This document shows, piece by piece, positions 1 through 9,618 of a DNA stretch of 51,482 nucleotides; position 1 is the stretch's first letter; every line of letters starts with the position of its first letter. The notes under the pieces are model-generated. The model saw only the letters and a program-made list of their open reading frames with translations. It made no database searches and was not told the origin of the DNA. Source of the DNA: Syntrophomonadaceae bacterium (GTDB lineage Bacteria > Bacillota > Syntrophomonadia > Syntrophomonadales > Syntrophomonadaceae); contig JAAYZA010000362.1 in NCBI GenBank assembly GCA_012515055.1, positions 1-51,482 of the forward strand. The letters are read 5' to 3'. The translations under genes were made by a program, and so were the position numbers.

Positions 1-27
1 AAATGCAATCAGCGACTGGAGGATTGA
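1..27 (+). CDS. 3' tail of an upstream gene (partial)
   Basis: Reading frame 1 is open from the window edge for eight codons and stops at TGA 25-27. That stop overlaps a possible rbfA start as TGATG, the usual layout of translationally coupled neighbours. In Clostridia the gene before rbfA is normally infB or a DUF503 protein, but eight codons are too few to identify it. Confidence 0.3.
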   Translation, partial: KCNQRLED

Positions 28-29
28 TG

Positions 30-392
30 ATGGGCAAGCGACGTCAGGAAAGAATGGCTGTGGAAATAAAAAAAGTTCTTTCCCAGATCATCCAGGATCA
101 GATCAAAGATCCGCGCCTGGATTTCTCCACAATTTCCATCACCAGAGTGGATGTGAGTAATGACCTGGGCCATGCCCGGGTAAATTTCAGTATATTGGGG
201 GAAGCAGAACAGCAGGATGAAACCATCAAGGTGCTGCAAAGTGCCAAGGGTTACCTGCGCAGCGAACTGGCCAGGGAGATTCAGCTGCGCCATGCACCGG
301 AACTGGAATTTCGCCTGGATAAGTCTATTGAGCATGGAATCAGGATATCATCATTATTAGAGGAGTTGCGGGAAAGTGAAAGGGATAAATAA
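30..392 (+). CDS. rbfA: Ribosome-binding factor A
   Basis: RbfA is a cold-shock-associated assembly factor that binds the 30S subunit near 16S rRNA helix 1 and helps late maturation. The protein starts MGKRRQERMA and keeps the family pattern: a basic N-terminus, an IKDPRL turn near residue 28, then the KH-like core ending in a SIEHGIRISSLL stretch. At about 120 residues it has normal length. ATG 30 lies 7 nt after GGAGG (18-22); ATG 27 is possible and would overlap the preceding stop. It heads a translation-related operon with nrnA, truB and ribF, and nrnA begins inside its 3' end. Confidence 0.95.
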   Translation: MGKRRQERMAVEIKKVLSQIIQDQIKDPRLDFSTISITRVDVSNDLGHARVNFSILGEAEQQDETIKVLQSAKGYLRSELAREIQLRHAPELEFRLDKSIEHGIRISSLLEELRESERDK

Positions 393-1362
393 GGACCAGG
401 AGAGCTGTCAGGTTATTGCTGATGAGCTGCTGGCACGGGATAATTTTTTGCTGGTGGGTCATATAATTCCCGACGGTGATTGTATTGGTTCTGCTGCGGC
501 CTTGCTGATGGGACTAATGGTGCTGGGAAAGAAGGCTCAGGTATTATTGTCTGATCCGGTGCCGGAAATATATAATTTTATATCTGTCACCGCTGATTTT
601 AAAGCACAATGGCCTGATGACCGGGTCATTGAAAATATTATTTATCTGGATTGTTCGGATGATACGCGAGTTGGTGAAGCCATTGCCGCCTCCGTTGATA
701 ATACGGTAACGACTTTTAATATCGATCATCATGCCACCAATGATGATTTTGCCGATTACAACTGGGTCGATCCCCATGCTGCCGCTACTGCAGAAATGGT
801 TCTGTTATTGCTGAACACCATGGAAGTAAATATTGATGCTGATATAGCAACGGCACTTTACAGCGGTCTGGTCATGGATACAGGCCGCTTTATGTACCAA
901 AGCACCTCGGAAAGGACTTTGATGACTGCTTCTCAGCTGCTTAATGCCGGTGCCGATCTGGACCTTATAAGGATAAATCTATTTGAAAGCAAGACAGGGA
1001 AAGAGATGGAACTCATTCGTCTGGCCCTGAACAATCTGATTATATCAGATGATGGACGTCTGGCCTGGATATCACTGCCCTATAAAAAGGTCGAGGAGAT
1101 CGGAGCCTTGAAAATCCATCCGGAAAGCATCATCAATTATACCCGGGAGATTAAAGGAGTGGAAGTGGGTATGCTGTTCCGCGAAATCGAACCAGGTAAG
1201 ATAAAAATTGGCTTCAGGGCTAAAAAAGATATAGATGTAGCCAGGATAGCTGCTGAACTGGGGGGCGGAGGTCATCGCCAGGCCGCTGGGGCTGTTTACC
1301 AGGGGACACTGGATGAAGCAAGAACGATGGTTATTAAAATAGTCAAGGATGTGCTGGCTTAA
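376..1362 (+). CDS. nrnA: DHH/DHHA1 phosphoesterase, NrnA type (oligoribonuclease / pAp phosphatase)
   Basis: NrnA-type enzymes degrade nanoRNAs and dephosphorylate 3'-phosphoadenosine 5'-phosphate with Mn2+. The 328-residue protein shows the DHH motifs in order: HIIPDGDCIGS near residue 30, a DCSD turn near 93, and NIDHHATND near 115. The C-terminal DHHA1 domain has the substrate loop GGGGHRQAAG near 297. The start is GTG 376, with AGGAG at 361-365, and the gene overlaps rbfA by 17 nt, implying coupled translation. Its position between rbfA and truB is common in Clostridia. In Bacillus subtilis the homologue ytqI sits elsewhere. Confidence 0.93.
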   Translation: MKGINKDQESCQVIADELLARDNFLLVGHIIPDGDCIGSAAALLMGLMVLGKKAQVLLSDPVPEIYNFISVTADFKAQWPDDRVIENIIYLDCSDDTRVGEAIAASVDNTVTTFNIDHHATNDDFADYNWVDPHAAATAEMVLLLLNTMEVNIDADIATALYSGLVMDTGRFMYQSTSERTLMTASQLLNAGADLDLIRINLFESKTGKEMELIRLALNNLIISDDGRLAWISLPYKKVEEIGALKIHPESIINYTREIKGVEVGMLFREIEPGKIKIGFRAKKDIDVARIAAELGGGGHRQAAGAVYQGTLDEARTMVIKIVKDVLA

Positions 1363-1363
1363 A

Positions 1364-2245
1364 TTGCAGGGGTTTTTCAATATTAACAAACCACAGGGCT
1401 TAACCTCCTTTGATGTGATCCGGCGAATCAAAAAGCAAATACCCCGCAAATGTAAAATCGGGCACCTGGGCACACTGGATCCCATGGCAACAGGTGTTTT
1501 GCCGGTGGCGGTAGGAAATGCCACCCGGGTCATAGAATATGCTGCCGGGGTAAACAAAGAATATATTGCCGCCTTCATCCTGGGAGGGGTTTCCGACACC
1601 CAGGATGCTACGGGGCAGATCACCATCCAGCAGGAAGAAGTTATAGCTGATACTGACGAAGTGACCGGAGTTTTACAGCAATTTACCGGCAGGATTGAAC
1701 AGATACCTCCCATGTATTCGGCTGTCCATCATCAGGGTCGTCGCCTTTATGAACTGGCCCGGCAGGGAGTGGAAGTGGTCAGAGAACCCCGGGAAGTGAC
1801 CATTGAAGCCATTGAACTGCTGGAAATATCTTCAGCCGGCAAAACCACTCAGGTCGTGATTAAAGTCAGTTGTTCACCGGGGACCTATATAAGGACACTG
1901 GTTCATGATATAGGTATGCGGCTGGGGACCGGCGCCTATTTAAACAGCCTGGTCAGGACCCGGTCGGGAAATTTCGTTTTGGAGCAGGCGGTGATGCTGG
2001 ACGAAATAGTTACCGCCCAGGATGTAAACCGATACTTACTGCCTATTGACCATCCATTGGAAAATATGGCAGTACAGGAACTGGAAGCAGGACAGGCCCT
2101 TGTGGTCAGACAGGGCCGGGGCATTAAAGGATCAAGTTTCCTGGACCAGCAAAGAGTCAGGTTATACGATGGGCAGCAACTGGCGGCGATCGCCTTTTAT
2201 GATGCCGCAGCCGGAATCCTGCGACCGGAAAAAGTCTTTTTATAA
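1364..2245 (+). CDS. truB: tRNA pseudouridine-55 synthase
   Basis: TruB isomerises U55 of the T-loop in nearly all tRNAs. Visible hallmarks are the N-terminal GFFNINKPQGLTSFDV block, the catalytic-Asp motif GHLGTLDPMATGVLPV near residue 37, the Tyr-containing PPMYSAVHHQGRRLYELAR, and the CSPGTYIRTLVHDIG block. About 293 residues is normal. TTG 1364 is chosen because family members begin close to the GF(F/L)N block. An ATG at 1349 in the same frame would overlap nrnA by 14 nt, and neither start has a strong Shine-Dalgarno sequence. ribF follows after 10 nt. Confidence 0.95.
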   Translation: MQGFFNINKPQGLTSFDVIRRIKKQIPRKCKIGHLGTLDPMATGVLPVAVGNATRVIEYAAGVNKEYIAAFILGGVSDTQDATGQITIQQEEVIADTDEVTGVLQQFTGRIEQIPPMYSAVHHQGRRLYELARQGVEVVREPREVTIEAIELLEISSAGKTTQVVIKVSCSPGTYIRTLVHDIGMRLGTGAYLNSLVRTRSGNFVLEQAVMLDEIVTAQDVNRYLLPIDHPLENMAVQELEAGQALVVRQGRGIKGSSFLDQQRVRLYDGQQLAAIAFYDAAAGILRPEKVFL

Positions 2246-2255
2246 GGAGTTGCAG

Positions 2256-3182
2256 ATGGAACTTATATACGGAGTAGATCATTATAAAAAACGCAGTCAG
2301 GGACTTTATCTGGCTTTAGGCAATTTTGACGGTGTTCATATAGGACACCAACAGCTTATTGACCAGGCGGTGAAAAAAGCTAAAGACAACCAGGGTTTAT
2401 CAGCAGCCTTTATTTTTGAGCCCCACCCCAGTAAAATACTTCATCCGGAAAAGGCTCCAAAAATGCTGATAACGGCGGAGAAAAAGGCGAGGCTGCTTAA
2501 GGAAAGAGGTCTTGACATCCTGATATATCAGCATTTTAACCGGGATATTGCTGGCTGGACGCCGGAACATTTTGCCGAGGAAATACTGGTGGGGAAACTG
2601 GGAGTTAAAGAGGTTTTTGTTGGCTTTAATTATTCTTTTGGCTATAAAGGCCGGGGGAATCCGGAAATATTGGCGACTTTAGGACGGAAATGGGGATTTG
2701 GGGTAAATATAATTGACCCCGTCCAGTTTGATGGCCAGCTGGTTTCCAGCAGCCTGATCCGTCAGCTGCTGAACAAAGGTGATATAAAAAATGCCGCAGT
2801 CTTGTTGGGGTATCAGCCTTTGCTGGAGGCACAGGTGGTGCCCGGCGAAAATCGGGGTGCCAGTTTGGGTTTTCCCACCGCCAATCTTAAGTTCAGGGAA
2901 GATTTGATCCTGCCTGGTACCGGTGTTTACGCAGGACTTATCACCATTCAGCAAAAAAATTATAAATCCGTGATCAATATTGGTAATAAACCAACTTTCC
3001 ATGATGATTATCCTCTGACAGTTGAGGTGCATATCATCGACTTTAACGGGGACGTTTACGGCGAAGAGGTCGAATTGTTTTTTATCAGCAAAATCAGGGA
3101 CGAAAAGAAATTTGCCGGTATTGAGCAATTGGTCGAGCAAATCAGGAAAGATCGTGAACAGGCGATTAAAATCACATCCTGA
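2256..3182 (+). CDS. ribF: Bifunctional riboflavin kinase / FAD synthetase
   Basis: RibF phosphorylates riboflavin to FMN and adenylylates FMN to FAD. The N-terminal nucleotidyltransferase half has LALGNFDGVHIGHQQLI near residue 20 and VGFNYSFGYKGRG near 120. The C-terminal riboflavin kinase half has GENRGASLGFPTANL near 200 and INIGNKPTF near 245. The protein has 308 residues, the usual size. ATG 2256 follows AAGGAG (2244-2249), which overlaps the truB stop codon, so the two genes are translationally linked. The truB-ribF-rpsO-pnp order matches Bacillus subtilis. Confidence 0.96.
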   Translation: MELIYGVDHYKKRSQGLYLALGNFDGVHIGHQQLIDQAVKKAKDNQGLSAAFIFEPHPSKILHPEKAPKMLITAEKKARLLKERGLDILIYQHFNRDIAGWTPEHFAEEILVGKLGVKEVFVGFNYSFGYKGRGNPEILATLGRKWGFGVNIIDPVQFDGQLVSSSLIRQLLNKGDIKNAAVLLGYQPLLEAQVVPGENRGASLGFPTANLKFREDLILPGTGVYAGLITIQQKNYKSVINIGNKPTFHDDYPLTVEVHIIDFNGDVYGEEVELFFISKIRDEKKFAGIEQLVEQIRKDREQAIKITS

Positions 3183-3193
3183 ACAGGGGAAAG

Positions 3194-3222
3194 TTTACTT
3201 TTTAATCAGCCTGTGCTACAAT
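3194..3222 (+). promoter_or_regulatory. Sigma-A type promoter for rpsO-pnp
   Basis: TTTACT (3194-3199), a 17-bp spacer and TACAAT (3217-3222), with a TG dinucleotide one base before the -10 (extended -10), make a near-consensus vegetative promoter. It sits just after ribF. The predicted start near 3229 leaves a leader of about 170 nt before rpsO. Confidence 0.7.
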
Positions 3223-3228
3223 TTACCT

Positions 3229-3399
3229 TGTTTAAATAGACGATCAGACAATTTTAAGAGCGGTAAAGCCTGTGGTCTGTTGGACATTATTCAAGATAGG
3301 GAGCTTCCTGTGGAGGCTCAAAGAACCATTTGCTAGGTTTTGTGACTCACCGACGCAAAGCTTGGTTTATGGCGATTATAATAAGAGGAGGTGAAACCA
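3229..3399 (+). promoter_or_regulatory. rpsO 5' leader with hairpin
   Basis: The leader between the predicted start and rpsO carries an 8-bp hairpin with a 3-nt loop (3301-3308 with 3312-3319, one G-U pair) and ends in a strong AGGAGGTG (3386-3393). S15 commonly autoregulates by binding its own leader, so this stretch is the natural target. No published S15 leader class is recognised with confidence. Confidence 0.4.
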
Positions 3400-3669
3400 T
3401 TGGCTTTGACACCTGAAAAGAAGCAGGATATAATCAAGTCTTTCCAGATTCATGAAAATGACACCGGTTCTCCCGAAGTGCAAATTGCAATTTTAACCGA
3501 CCGGATCAATTATTTGAACGAGCATCTGAAAGCAAACAGGAAGGATCATCATTCCCGAAGAGGTTTGCTGAAAATGGTTGGACAGCGTCGTTCACTATTG
3601 GATTACTTGAAGAAAAATGATTTTGAACGCTATCGTACCATTGTCACACGACTTGGTCTGCGCAGATAA
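3400..3669 (+). CDS. rpsO: 30S ribosomal protein S15 (uS15)
   Basis: S15 is a primary 16S rRNA binder that nucleates the platform of the 30S subunit. The 89-residue protein matches the family length exactly and shows [19 protein letters not shown], the [17 protein letters not shown] block and the C-terminal [24 protein letters not shown] 3400 is the start: AGGAGGTG (3386-3393) lies 6 nt upstream, and the protein then begins MALTPEKK as in other bacteria. The GTG at 3391 is part of the Shine-Dalgarno sequence. Confidence 0.97.
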   Translation: MALTPEKKQDIIKSFQIHENDTGSPEVQIAILTDRINYLNEHLKANRKDHHSRRGLLKMVGQRRSLLDYLKKNDFERYRTIVTRLGLRR

Positions 3670-3670
3670 G

Positions 3671-3693
3671 GAGCGGGATGCCGCTCTTTAAAT
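3671..3693 (+). terminator. Hairpin between rpsO and pnp
   Basis: GAGCGG (3671-3676), a GATG loop and CCGCTC (3681-3686) are followed by an AT-rich tail. It begins 2 nt after the rpsO stop. It may be a leaky terminator or an RNA processing site; pnp has its own strong ribosome binding site downstream. Confidence 0.5.
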
Positions 3694-3737
3694 TTATTCA
3701 TTTTTGTGCATAATAACTGAAAGGAGGAATGTTTTTA

Positions 3738-5846
3738 GTGCGAGAATATTCAATTGATATCGGTGGAAGAAAACTGACCATTGAAACCGGCCAGGCGGCG
3801 AAACAGGCAAATGGCGCAGCAGTTATGCGTTATGGCGACACGGTCGTTTTGGTTACCGCCACCGCTTCAAAAGACCCCCGGGAAGGGATAGACTTTTTCC
3901 CTTTAACCGTTGATTTTGAAGAAAGACAATACGCCGTAGGCAAAATTCCGGGAGGCTTTATTAAAAGGGAAGGAAGGCCTACCGAACTGGCAACTTTGAC
4001 AGCCCGCCTCATAGATCGTCCCATCCGGCCGTCATTCCCCAAAGGTTTTAAAAATGACATTCATATCGTCGCAACGGTGATGTCAGTGGAACAGGACAAT
4101 GCTCCGGATGTGACCGCTATCATTGGCGCTTCAGTCGCCCTGGGGATTTCCAATATTCCTTTTAATGGGCCTATTGCTGCGGTAGTGGTGGGCATGATCG
4201 CCGATAAATTTATAATCAACCCCACTGTTGAACAGCTGGGTCTGAGTCAGATGCATTTAACCGTGGCCGGCAGCAAGGAAGCTATTTTGATGGTGGAGGG
4301 CGGTGCCAACGAAATACCTGAAAAAATCATGTCTGATGCCATCTTCTTTGCCCATGATGAAATTAAGAGAATAGTCGAATTCCAGGAGTCGATTTATGCC
4401 GAAGCAGCGCCGGTTAAAATGGCAGTTGCAGAAGAACAGCCCAATGAAGAATTGGAGCAGTTGATCCATGATTTTGCCTGGGATAAGCTGGTTAAGGCGG
4501 TTAAAAATCCTGACAAACTGGAAAGGGAAAGTCATATTGATGATGTTAACGACCTTACCCTGGAGCATTTTGCCGAAAGCTATCCCGATGATCAAAAAAC
4601 CATCAGCAGACAGCTGGATAGAATGTTGAAAGAGATCGTGCGCAAGATGATGCTGGAGGAAGGCGAAAGGGTTGACGGACGCAAGCTGGATGAAATCAGA
4701 AAGGTAAGCTGTGAAGTGGGCTATTTGCCGCGTCCTCATGGCTCCGGACTGTTCACCCGCGGACAGACCCAGGTCCTTTCTGTTACCACCCTGGGCTCCA
4801 TGAGTGAGGAACAGCGTCTGGATGGATTGGGTATTGAAGAATCGAAACGTTATATCCACCATTATAATTTCCCGCCTTACAGCACGGGAGAAACCAAACC
4901 GATGCGCGGCCCAGGCCGCCGGGAGATAGGTCATGGGGCCCTGGCTGAAAGAGCTCTGGTACCGGTTATACCCAATGAAGAGGAGTTCCCTTATACCATC
5001 AGGGTAGTTTCTGATGTATTGGAATCCAATGGTTCTTCCTCCATGGGCAGCGTATGTGGCAGCACCCTTTCGCTGATGCATGCCGGTGTACCTATCAAAG
5101 CGCCAGTATCCGGTATTGCCATGGGACTGGTCAAGGAAGAAGACAAATTTGCCATATTAAGTGATATTCAGGGAATTGAAGATGCCCTTGGAGATATGGA
5201 CTTTAAAGTAGCCGGCACCGTAAATGGTGTGACTGCCTTACAGATGGATATCAAAATAGCCGGAGTCAGCCGGGAAATTGTGGAGAAAGCCCTGAGCCAG
5301 GCCAATGAAGGACGCAGCTTTATTCTGGGCAAGATGCTGGAAGCCATCGATAAGCCCAACCCCTCCCTTTCGCCCTATGCTCCCCGACTGATCAGGATGC
5401 AGATCAATCCGGATAAAATCAGAGAAGTTATTGGACCGGGAGGTAAAACCATTCATAAAATAGTTGATGAAACTGGTTGTAAGATTGACATCGAAGATGA
5501 CGGCAGTCTGTTTATCATTGCCACCGATCAGGAAGCAGCTGAACGGGCCAGGAAATTGATCGAATCCATCATTGCTGAAGTTGAAGTGGGTAAAACCTAC
5601 TCGGGTACTGTTAAACGGATTATGGATTTTGGCGCTTTCGTTGAAATCATCCCCGGCGTTTTAGGCAGTCAGGGCAAAGAAGGCCTGGTGCACATTTCCC
5701 AGCTGGCGGAAGAAAGAGTCAACAAGGTCACTGATGTGGTCAATATCGGTGATGAAATCCAGGTCAAAGTAACGGAAATAGATAAACAGGGCCGGGTCAA
5801 TTTATCCCGCAAAGCGGTTTTAAAAGACAGGTCCAGAAACATTTAA
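3738..5846 (+). CDS. pnp: Polyribonucleotide nucleotidyltransferase (PNPase)
   Basis: PNPase is a trimeric 3'-5' phosphorolytic exoribonuclease of mRNA decay. The 702-residue chain has two RNase PH domains; the second carries [20 protein letters not shown] near 330 and the phosphate/metal-binding [12 protein letters not shown] near 482. These are followed by a KH domain ([15 protein letters not shown] near 565) and an S1 domain ([15 protein letters not shown] near 622, ending VNLSRKAV). GTG 3738 lies 10 nt after AAGGAGG (3721-3727). An ATG at 3729 is too close to that site. The gene is transcribed with rpsO and ends at a clear terminator. Confidence 0.97.
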   Translation: MREYSIDIGGRKLTIETGQAAKQANGAAVMRYGDTVVLVTATASKDPREGIDFFPLTVDFEERQYAVGKIPGGFIKREGRPTELATLTARLIDRPIRPSFPKGFKNDIHIVATVMSVEQDNAPDVTAIIGASVALGISNIPFNGPIAAVVVGMIADKFIINPTVEQLGLSQMHLTVAGSKEAILMVEGGANEIPEKIMSDAIFFAHDEIKRIVEFQESIYAEAAPVKMAVAEEQPNEELEQLIHDFAWDKLVKAVKNPDKLERESHIDDVNDLTLEHFAESYPDDQKTISRQLDRMLKEIVRKMMLEEGERVDGRKLDEIRKVSCEVGYLPRPHGSGLFTRGQTQVLSVTTLGSMSEEQRLDGLGIEESKRYIHHYNFPPYSTGETKPMRGPGRREIGHGALAERALVPVIPNEEEFPYTIRVVSDVLESNGSSSMGSVCGSTLSLMHAGVPIKAPVSGIAMGLVKEEDKFAILSDIQGIEDALGDMDFKVAGTVNGVTALQMDIKIAGVSREIVEKALSQANEGRSFILGKMLEAIDKPNPSLSPYAPRLIRMQINPDKIREVIGPGGKTIHKIVDETGCKIDIEDDGSLFIIATDQEAAERARKLIESIIAEVEVGKTYSGTVKRIMDFGAFVEIIPGVLGSQGKEGLVHISQLAEERVNKVTDVVNIGDEIQVKVTEIDKQGRVNLSRKAVLKDRSRNI

Positions 5847-5882
5847 AGGGATAAACTGATAAAACTGCAACTATTAAAAGGT

Positions 5883-5912
5883 AAACCGAGTAATCTCGGT
5901 TTATTTTCATTT
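5883..5912 (+). terminator. Intrinsic terminator after pnp
   Basis: An 8-bp stem, AAACCGAG (5883-5890) with CTCGGTTT (5895-5902) around a TAAT loop, is followed by the T-rich tail ATTTTCATTTTC. Confidence 0.85.
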
Positions 5913-6010
5913 TCAAGCAATTTATTAGCGTCAGATTATCGAATAGTAAAGCCCCCTTCCGAATAGTAATAAATATAGTTTTATTGCCAGGTATTTGCGG
6001 GGGGGATGTT

Positions 6011-6754
6011 ATGAGAGTGTATTTTTGGGGCAGTAAAAGTCTGGGGCGCGGGTTTGCGGGGATATTATTCATAGGTTTTGCCGCCCTGGTGTTCTTCCAG
6101 ATGGTAAAAATCCAGAGTGCGGCTATTCCTGCCCAGGCCATCTACCAGGGTAACAGCGGGGAAAAAGCCGTGGCATTTTGTGTCAATGTGGACTGGGGGG
6201 AAGAGTTCCTGCCGGAAATGTTGACGGTTTTAAAAAAGGAAGAGGTCCAGGTTACCTTTTTCGTCACCGGTCAATGGGCGGAAAAGAACCCGGATTTGCT
6301 CAGGCAAATGCATGAGGCAGGTCACAGCATACAAAACCATGGTTATAAACATGCCCATTTCAATAATTTATCCGGTGAAGACGCCCGGGAACAAATTGTA
6401 AAAGGCGGGCAAATCATAAAAAAACTCACCGGTACCACCAGTGTTTATTTTGCTCCTCCCTATGGTGAATTCAATAGTAATTTGGTCAAGGCGGCGGAAA
6501 ACCTTAATCATAAATTGATTATGTGGAGCGTGGATACCATTGACTGGCAATTGCCCACAGCGGAGACCATTATCAAACGGGTCATGAACCAGATACACAG
6601 TGATGCCATTATTCTGATGCATCCTACCCGTCCAACTGCCGAAGCCCTGCCGGAATTGATAATTCAGATCAAAAAAGCCGGTTATCAGCTCAACACCCTT
6701 GACCGGATCATAGTGGATGAAAAGAAACCTGCGAATGAAAAAACCAATAATTAA
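6011..6754 (+). CDS. ylxY: YlxY-type sporulation polysaccharide deacetylase homologue
   Basis: This 247-residue protein has a membrane anchor (residues about 13-32) and an extracytoplasmic CE4 (NodB) domain. Motif 2 is NHGYKH near 105, and the APPYGEFN and LMHPTRPTAEALP blocks are present. Motif 1 reads VNVDWGEE instead of the usual TFDDG, so one of the two acidic residues is replaced. The Bacillus YlxY group (the gene after pnp) shows similar divergence, so activity cannot be assumed. ATG 6011 follows a G-rich site; an upstream in-frame TTG (5984) is less likely. It overlaps the next gene by 20 nt. Confidence 0.82.
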   Translation: MRVYFWGSKSLGRGFAGILFIGFAALVFFQMVKIQSAAIPAQAIYQGNSGEKAVAFCVNVDWGEEFLPEMLTVLKKEEVQVTFFVTGQWAEKNPDLLRQMHEAGHSIQNHGYKHAHFNNLSGEDAREQIVKGGQIIKKLTGTTSVYFAPPYGEFNSNLVKAAENLNHKLIMWSVDTIDWQLPTAETIIKRVMNQIHSDAIILMHPTRPTAEALPELIIQIKKAGYQLNTLDRIIVDEKKPANEKTNN

Positions 6755-7871
6755 ATGCATTCTGCTGGTATTGCTGCTGATTGCTGCCCCGGGGGCGAAA
6801 TCTGGCTTTGCCAAGGCTGCACCCTCGATAAGCTCCAATTATTACTGCTTGATAGACGGTGAAACCGCCCAGGTATTATGGGGCAAAAATCAGGACGAAA
6901 AGCGGCCGGTAGCCAGCACCACAAAAATCATGACGGCTTTGCTGGCAGTTGAATATGCCGATCTGGATGAAATAGCTGTGGTCAGCCGTAATGCCCAGCT
7001 AACACCGGAATACGCCATTGATCTTCGGGAAGGCCAGACACTGGCCATCGGGGAACTGGTTAAAATAGCCCTGCTGCGCTCAGCCAATGATGCGGCAGTG
7101 GTACTGGCCGAACATATTACTGGTGATGAAAGGTTATTTGCCCATTTGATGAGCAAAAAAGCCTGTATTCTGGGGGCTTATAATACTCATTTCGAAAACT
7201 CTTCCGGTCTGCCCTCGGCCAGTGGTTACAGCAGTGCATATGATATGGCCCTGATCAGCCGCTTGGCCCTGCGTGATGTTTATATTGCCCAAATGGTAAG
7301 TACTGCGAAGGACAGTTTCCAGCATCCTTCCTACCGGCAGCCTCTGACCATTACCAATACCAACAGCTTACTTACTACCTTTCCCGGAGCGGACGGGATA
7401 AAGACCGGTACCACCAATGCCGCAGGACGCTGCCTGGCAGCCTCTGCCACCCGGGATCAGCGGCAATTGATCGCTGTTTGCTTACGGTCGGGCCAAAGGT
7501 TTGGGGATTGTGCCCGGCTGTTGGAATACGGGTTTACCAGTTTTGAACCGGCATTGGTGCTGGATCAGCACCAACCTTTTAAAACCGTTAAATTACCGGA
7601 ATACCAACTGCATATCGATTTATTTCCCGACCGGAATCTAAATTTATGGTATGATGGAGAACAGCCTGATATTATAAGGGAAGTTGTCATGGATTATGCC
7701 TTTGAACTGCCGGTGCAAAAAGGCGAACCACTGGGCAGAGTATTAATTTACGCCGGTGGCCGGCATATTGACAGTGTAAACCTGGTCAGCGGACAGACGG
7801 TAAAAAGAACCGCTGTGAATCAATGGCTGAAAAGGTGGTTTAAAGGGAAAAATGAAGCATTAGCAGAATAA
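6735..7871 (+). CDS. D-alanyl-D-alanine carboxypeptidase, S11 family (DacF-like)
   Basis: A low-molecular-weight penicillin-binding protein that trims the terminal D-Ala of peptidoglycan stem peptides. A signal peptide (residues 1-25, LLVLLLIAAPGAKSGFA) precedes the S11 domain with all three active-site boxes: STTK near 58, SAND near 118 and KTGTT near 216. A C-terminal beta-rich PBP5_C-like domain follows. The size (about 378 residues) is typical. ATG 6735 gives a clean signal peptide; ATG 6717 is in frame and adds six residues. Overlap with ylxY suggests one operon, possibly acting on spore cortex or cell wall. Confidence 0.88.
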   Translation: MKKPIIKCILLVLLLIAAPGAKSGFAKAAPSISSNYYCLIDGETAQVLWGKNQDEKRPVASTTKIMTALLAVEYADLDEIAVVSRNAQLTPEYAIDLREGQTLAIGELVKIALLRSANDAAVVLAEHITGDERLFAHLMSKKACILGAYNTHFENSSGLPSASGYSSAYDMALISRLALRDVYIAQMVSTAKDSFQHPSYRQPLTITNTNSLLTTFPGADGIKTGTTNAAGRCLAASATRDQRQLIAVCLRSGQRFGDCARLLEYGFTSFEPALVLDQHQPFKTVKLPEYQLHIDLFPDRNLNLWYDGEQPDIIREVVMDYAFELPVQKGEPLGRVLIYAGGRHIDSVNLVSGQTVKRTAVNQWLKRWFKGKNEALAE

Positions 7872-7901
7872 ATAGAAATAGTTATAGTTGGAGGTTGGAA
7901 A

Positions 7902-9170
7902 GTGATAGAATTTTGGAATCTGCCCAATAAAAGCAAACTGATAGTAGAAGAGATACCCTATGTAAAATCTGTTGCCATTGGTGTTTATATTAAAGTGGGT
8001 TCCCGGCATGAACCGGTAAATTTGACCGGGGCCAGTCATTTTATTGAACATATGTTATTCAAGGGCACCAAACAGCGGTCAGCGCTGGACATTGCCGCCA
8101 GTTTTGAAAGGATCGGCGGCCAGTTGAATGCCTATACCGGCAAGGAGCACACCTGCCTTTATGCACGGGTTTTAGATGAAAATGCCGAGATGGCCATTGA
8201 TATCCTTCTGGATATGCTGTTTAATTCGCAGTTTATAAGTAAGGAATTCAACACAGAAAAAGGGGTCATCCTGGAAGAGATAAATATGAGTGAAGATACA
8301 CCGGATGATCTGGTTCATGAGATATTTTTCCGCCGATTATGGCAGGGGCATGCCATGGGAATGCCGATTCTGGGAACCACGGATACGGTAGCCAGTTTTC
8401 AACGACAGGAAATAATGGATTTTTACCATCAGCATTATGTACCGGCCAATATGGTGGTATCGATAGCCGGCAATATAGAAAGGGACAAGATACGGGATCT
8501 GGTGGCAGCGGAAATGGATAAATACGCCACTGATCATACCGGCTTGCCGCCGACCGAGGCCCGCTGCGGAGGAAATTTCATCCAGCTTCAAGCCAAAGAA
8601 ACCGAACAAATACAAATCTGTGTAGGAGTGCCGGGCATTTCATACCATAATGATTTGCGCTTCACCCAGAATGTCATGAACAGCATATTAGGCGGAGGAA
8701 TGAGCTCCAGATTGTTCCAGCAATTAAGGGAAGAAATGGGACTGGCTTATTCTGTTTACAGTTTCCCCAGCTCTTATTCTGACACGGGCAGTTTTGCGGT
8801 TTATATCGGTACCAGCCCGGGCAGGATAGCCGAAACTTTCCAGGGTTTAAAACAGCTGATAGATGAGCTCTGCACACAGGGGGTAAGCGAAGAGGAAGTA
8901 ATAAGGACCAGGCAGTTGATTAAATCCAGCCTGTATCTGGGGTTGGAAAGTGTGGTCAACCGTATGACCCGTAATGGAAAGTCAGTGGTCATGTATGATG
9001 AGGTAACAGCCATTGATGAAATACTGGAAAAAATATTACAGGTTGATCAGGTGATGATAAAGGATCTGGCGGCCCGGTTATGGCAGCAACAGAAAGTTTC
9101 TTTAGCCTGTGTGGGCCCAGCCGAAAGTTTGCCCCGGGCAGAAGCAGAATTTAAAAAATGGTGGTCTTGA
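7902..9170 (+). CDS. mlpA: M16 family zinc peptidase (MlpA/YmxG-like)
   Basis: This 422-residue protein has the inverted zinc motif HFIEH near residue 47 (in [14 protein letters not shown]), the downstream [16 protein letters not shown] glutamate region, and the second M16 domain signature with [25 protein letters not shown] near 262. It resembles the Bacillus gene found after ylxY. The GTG start at 7902 follows GGAGG. dut begins 1 nt after its stop. Confidence 0.9.
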   Translation: MIEFWNLPNKSKLIVEEIPYVKSVAIGVYIKVGSRHEPVNLTGASHFIEHMLFKGTKQRSALDIAASFERIGGQLNAYTGKEHTCLYARVLDENAEMAIDILLDMLFNSQFISKEFNTEKGVILEEINMSEDTPDDLVHEIFFRRLWQGHAMGMPILGTTDTVASFQRQEIMDFYHQHYVPANMVVSIAGNIERDKIRDLVAAEMDKYATDHTGLPPTEARCGGNFIQLQAKETEQIQICVGVPGISYHNDLRFTQNVMNSILGGGMSSRLFQQLREEMGLAYSVYSFPSSYSDTGSFAVYIGTSPGRIAETFQGLKQLIDELCTQGVSEEEVIRTRQLIKSSLYLGLESVVNRMTRNGKSVVMYDEVTAIDEILEKILQVDQVMIKDLAARLWQQQKVSLACVGPAESLPRAEAEFKKWWS

Positions 9171-9171
9171 T

Positions 9172-9609
9172 ATGAAAGTAGCTATAAAACGGGTCCACGC
9201 ACATGATCTGCCCCTCCCGGTCTATATGACGGAGGGGGCATCCGGTGTTGATCTTTATGCTGCCATCGAAGATGAGCAGATAATTGCACCCGGGAGGCAT
9301 GCCCTGATTCCTACCGGTATAGCCGCTGCCATCCCGGCAGGCTATGAAGCACAGCTGCGTCCCAGAAGCGGGCTGGCGCTCAAGCATGGCATCACTTTGC
9401 TGAATGCACCGGGTACCATTGATGCAGATTATCGCGGAGAAATTAAGGTAATAGTTATAAATCTTGGCAGTGAAGAGTATATTTTGAAAAGAGGGGAACG
9501 AATCGCTCAAATGGTTTTTACTCAGGTTACCCGGGCCGAGTTAGTGGAAGTGGCAGATCTGGATGAAACGCTGCGGGGATCGGGGGGGTTTGGCCATACA
9601 GGAAAATAA
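9172..9609 (+). CDS. dut: dUTP diphosphatase
   Basis: Trimeric dUTPase hydrolyses dUTP to dUMP and pyrophosphate, keeping uracil out of DNA and feeding dTMP synthesis. All five motifs are visible in 145 residues: ASGVDLYA near 23, [10 protein letters not shown] near 63, [13 protein letters not shown] near 81, RGERIAQMV near 107, and the C-terminal lid [13 protein letters not shown] 9172 is one base after the preceding stop, with no strong own ribosome binding site, indicating coupling with the M16 peptidase gene. Confidence 0.96.
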   Translation: MKVAIKRVHAHDLPLPVYMTEGASGVDLYAAIEDEQIIAPGRHALIPTGIAAAIPAGYEAQLRPRSGLALKHGITLLNAPGTIDADYRGEIKVIVINLGSEEYILKRGERIAQMVFTQVTRAELVEVADLDETLRGSGGFGHTGK

Positions 9610-9618
9610 GGGAGGAAT

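Noticed and set aside
1072-1713. 213-residue minus-strand frame across nrnA and truB
   Set aside because: Antisense to two confirmed genes, low-complexity composition and no recognisable domain.
4257-5081. 274-residue minus-strand frame inside pnp
   Set aside because: It lies wholly within the well-conserved PNPase coding region and shows no motif or ribosome binding site.
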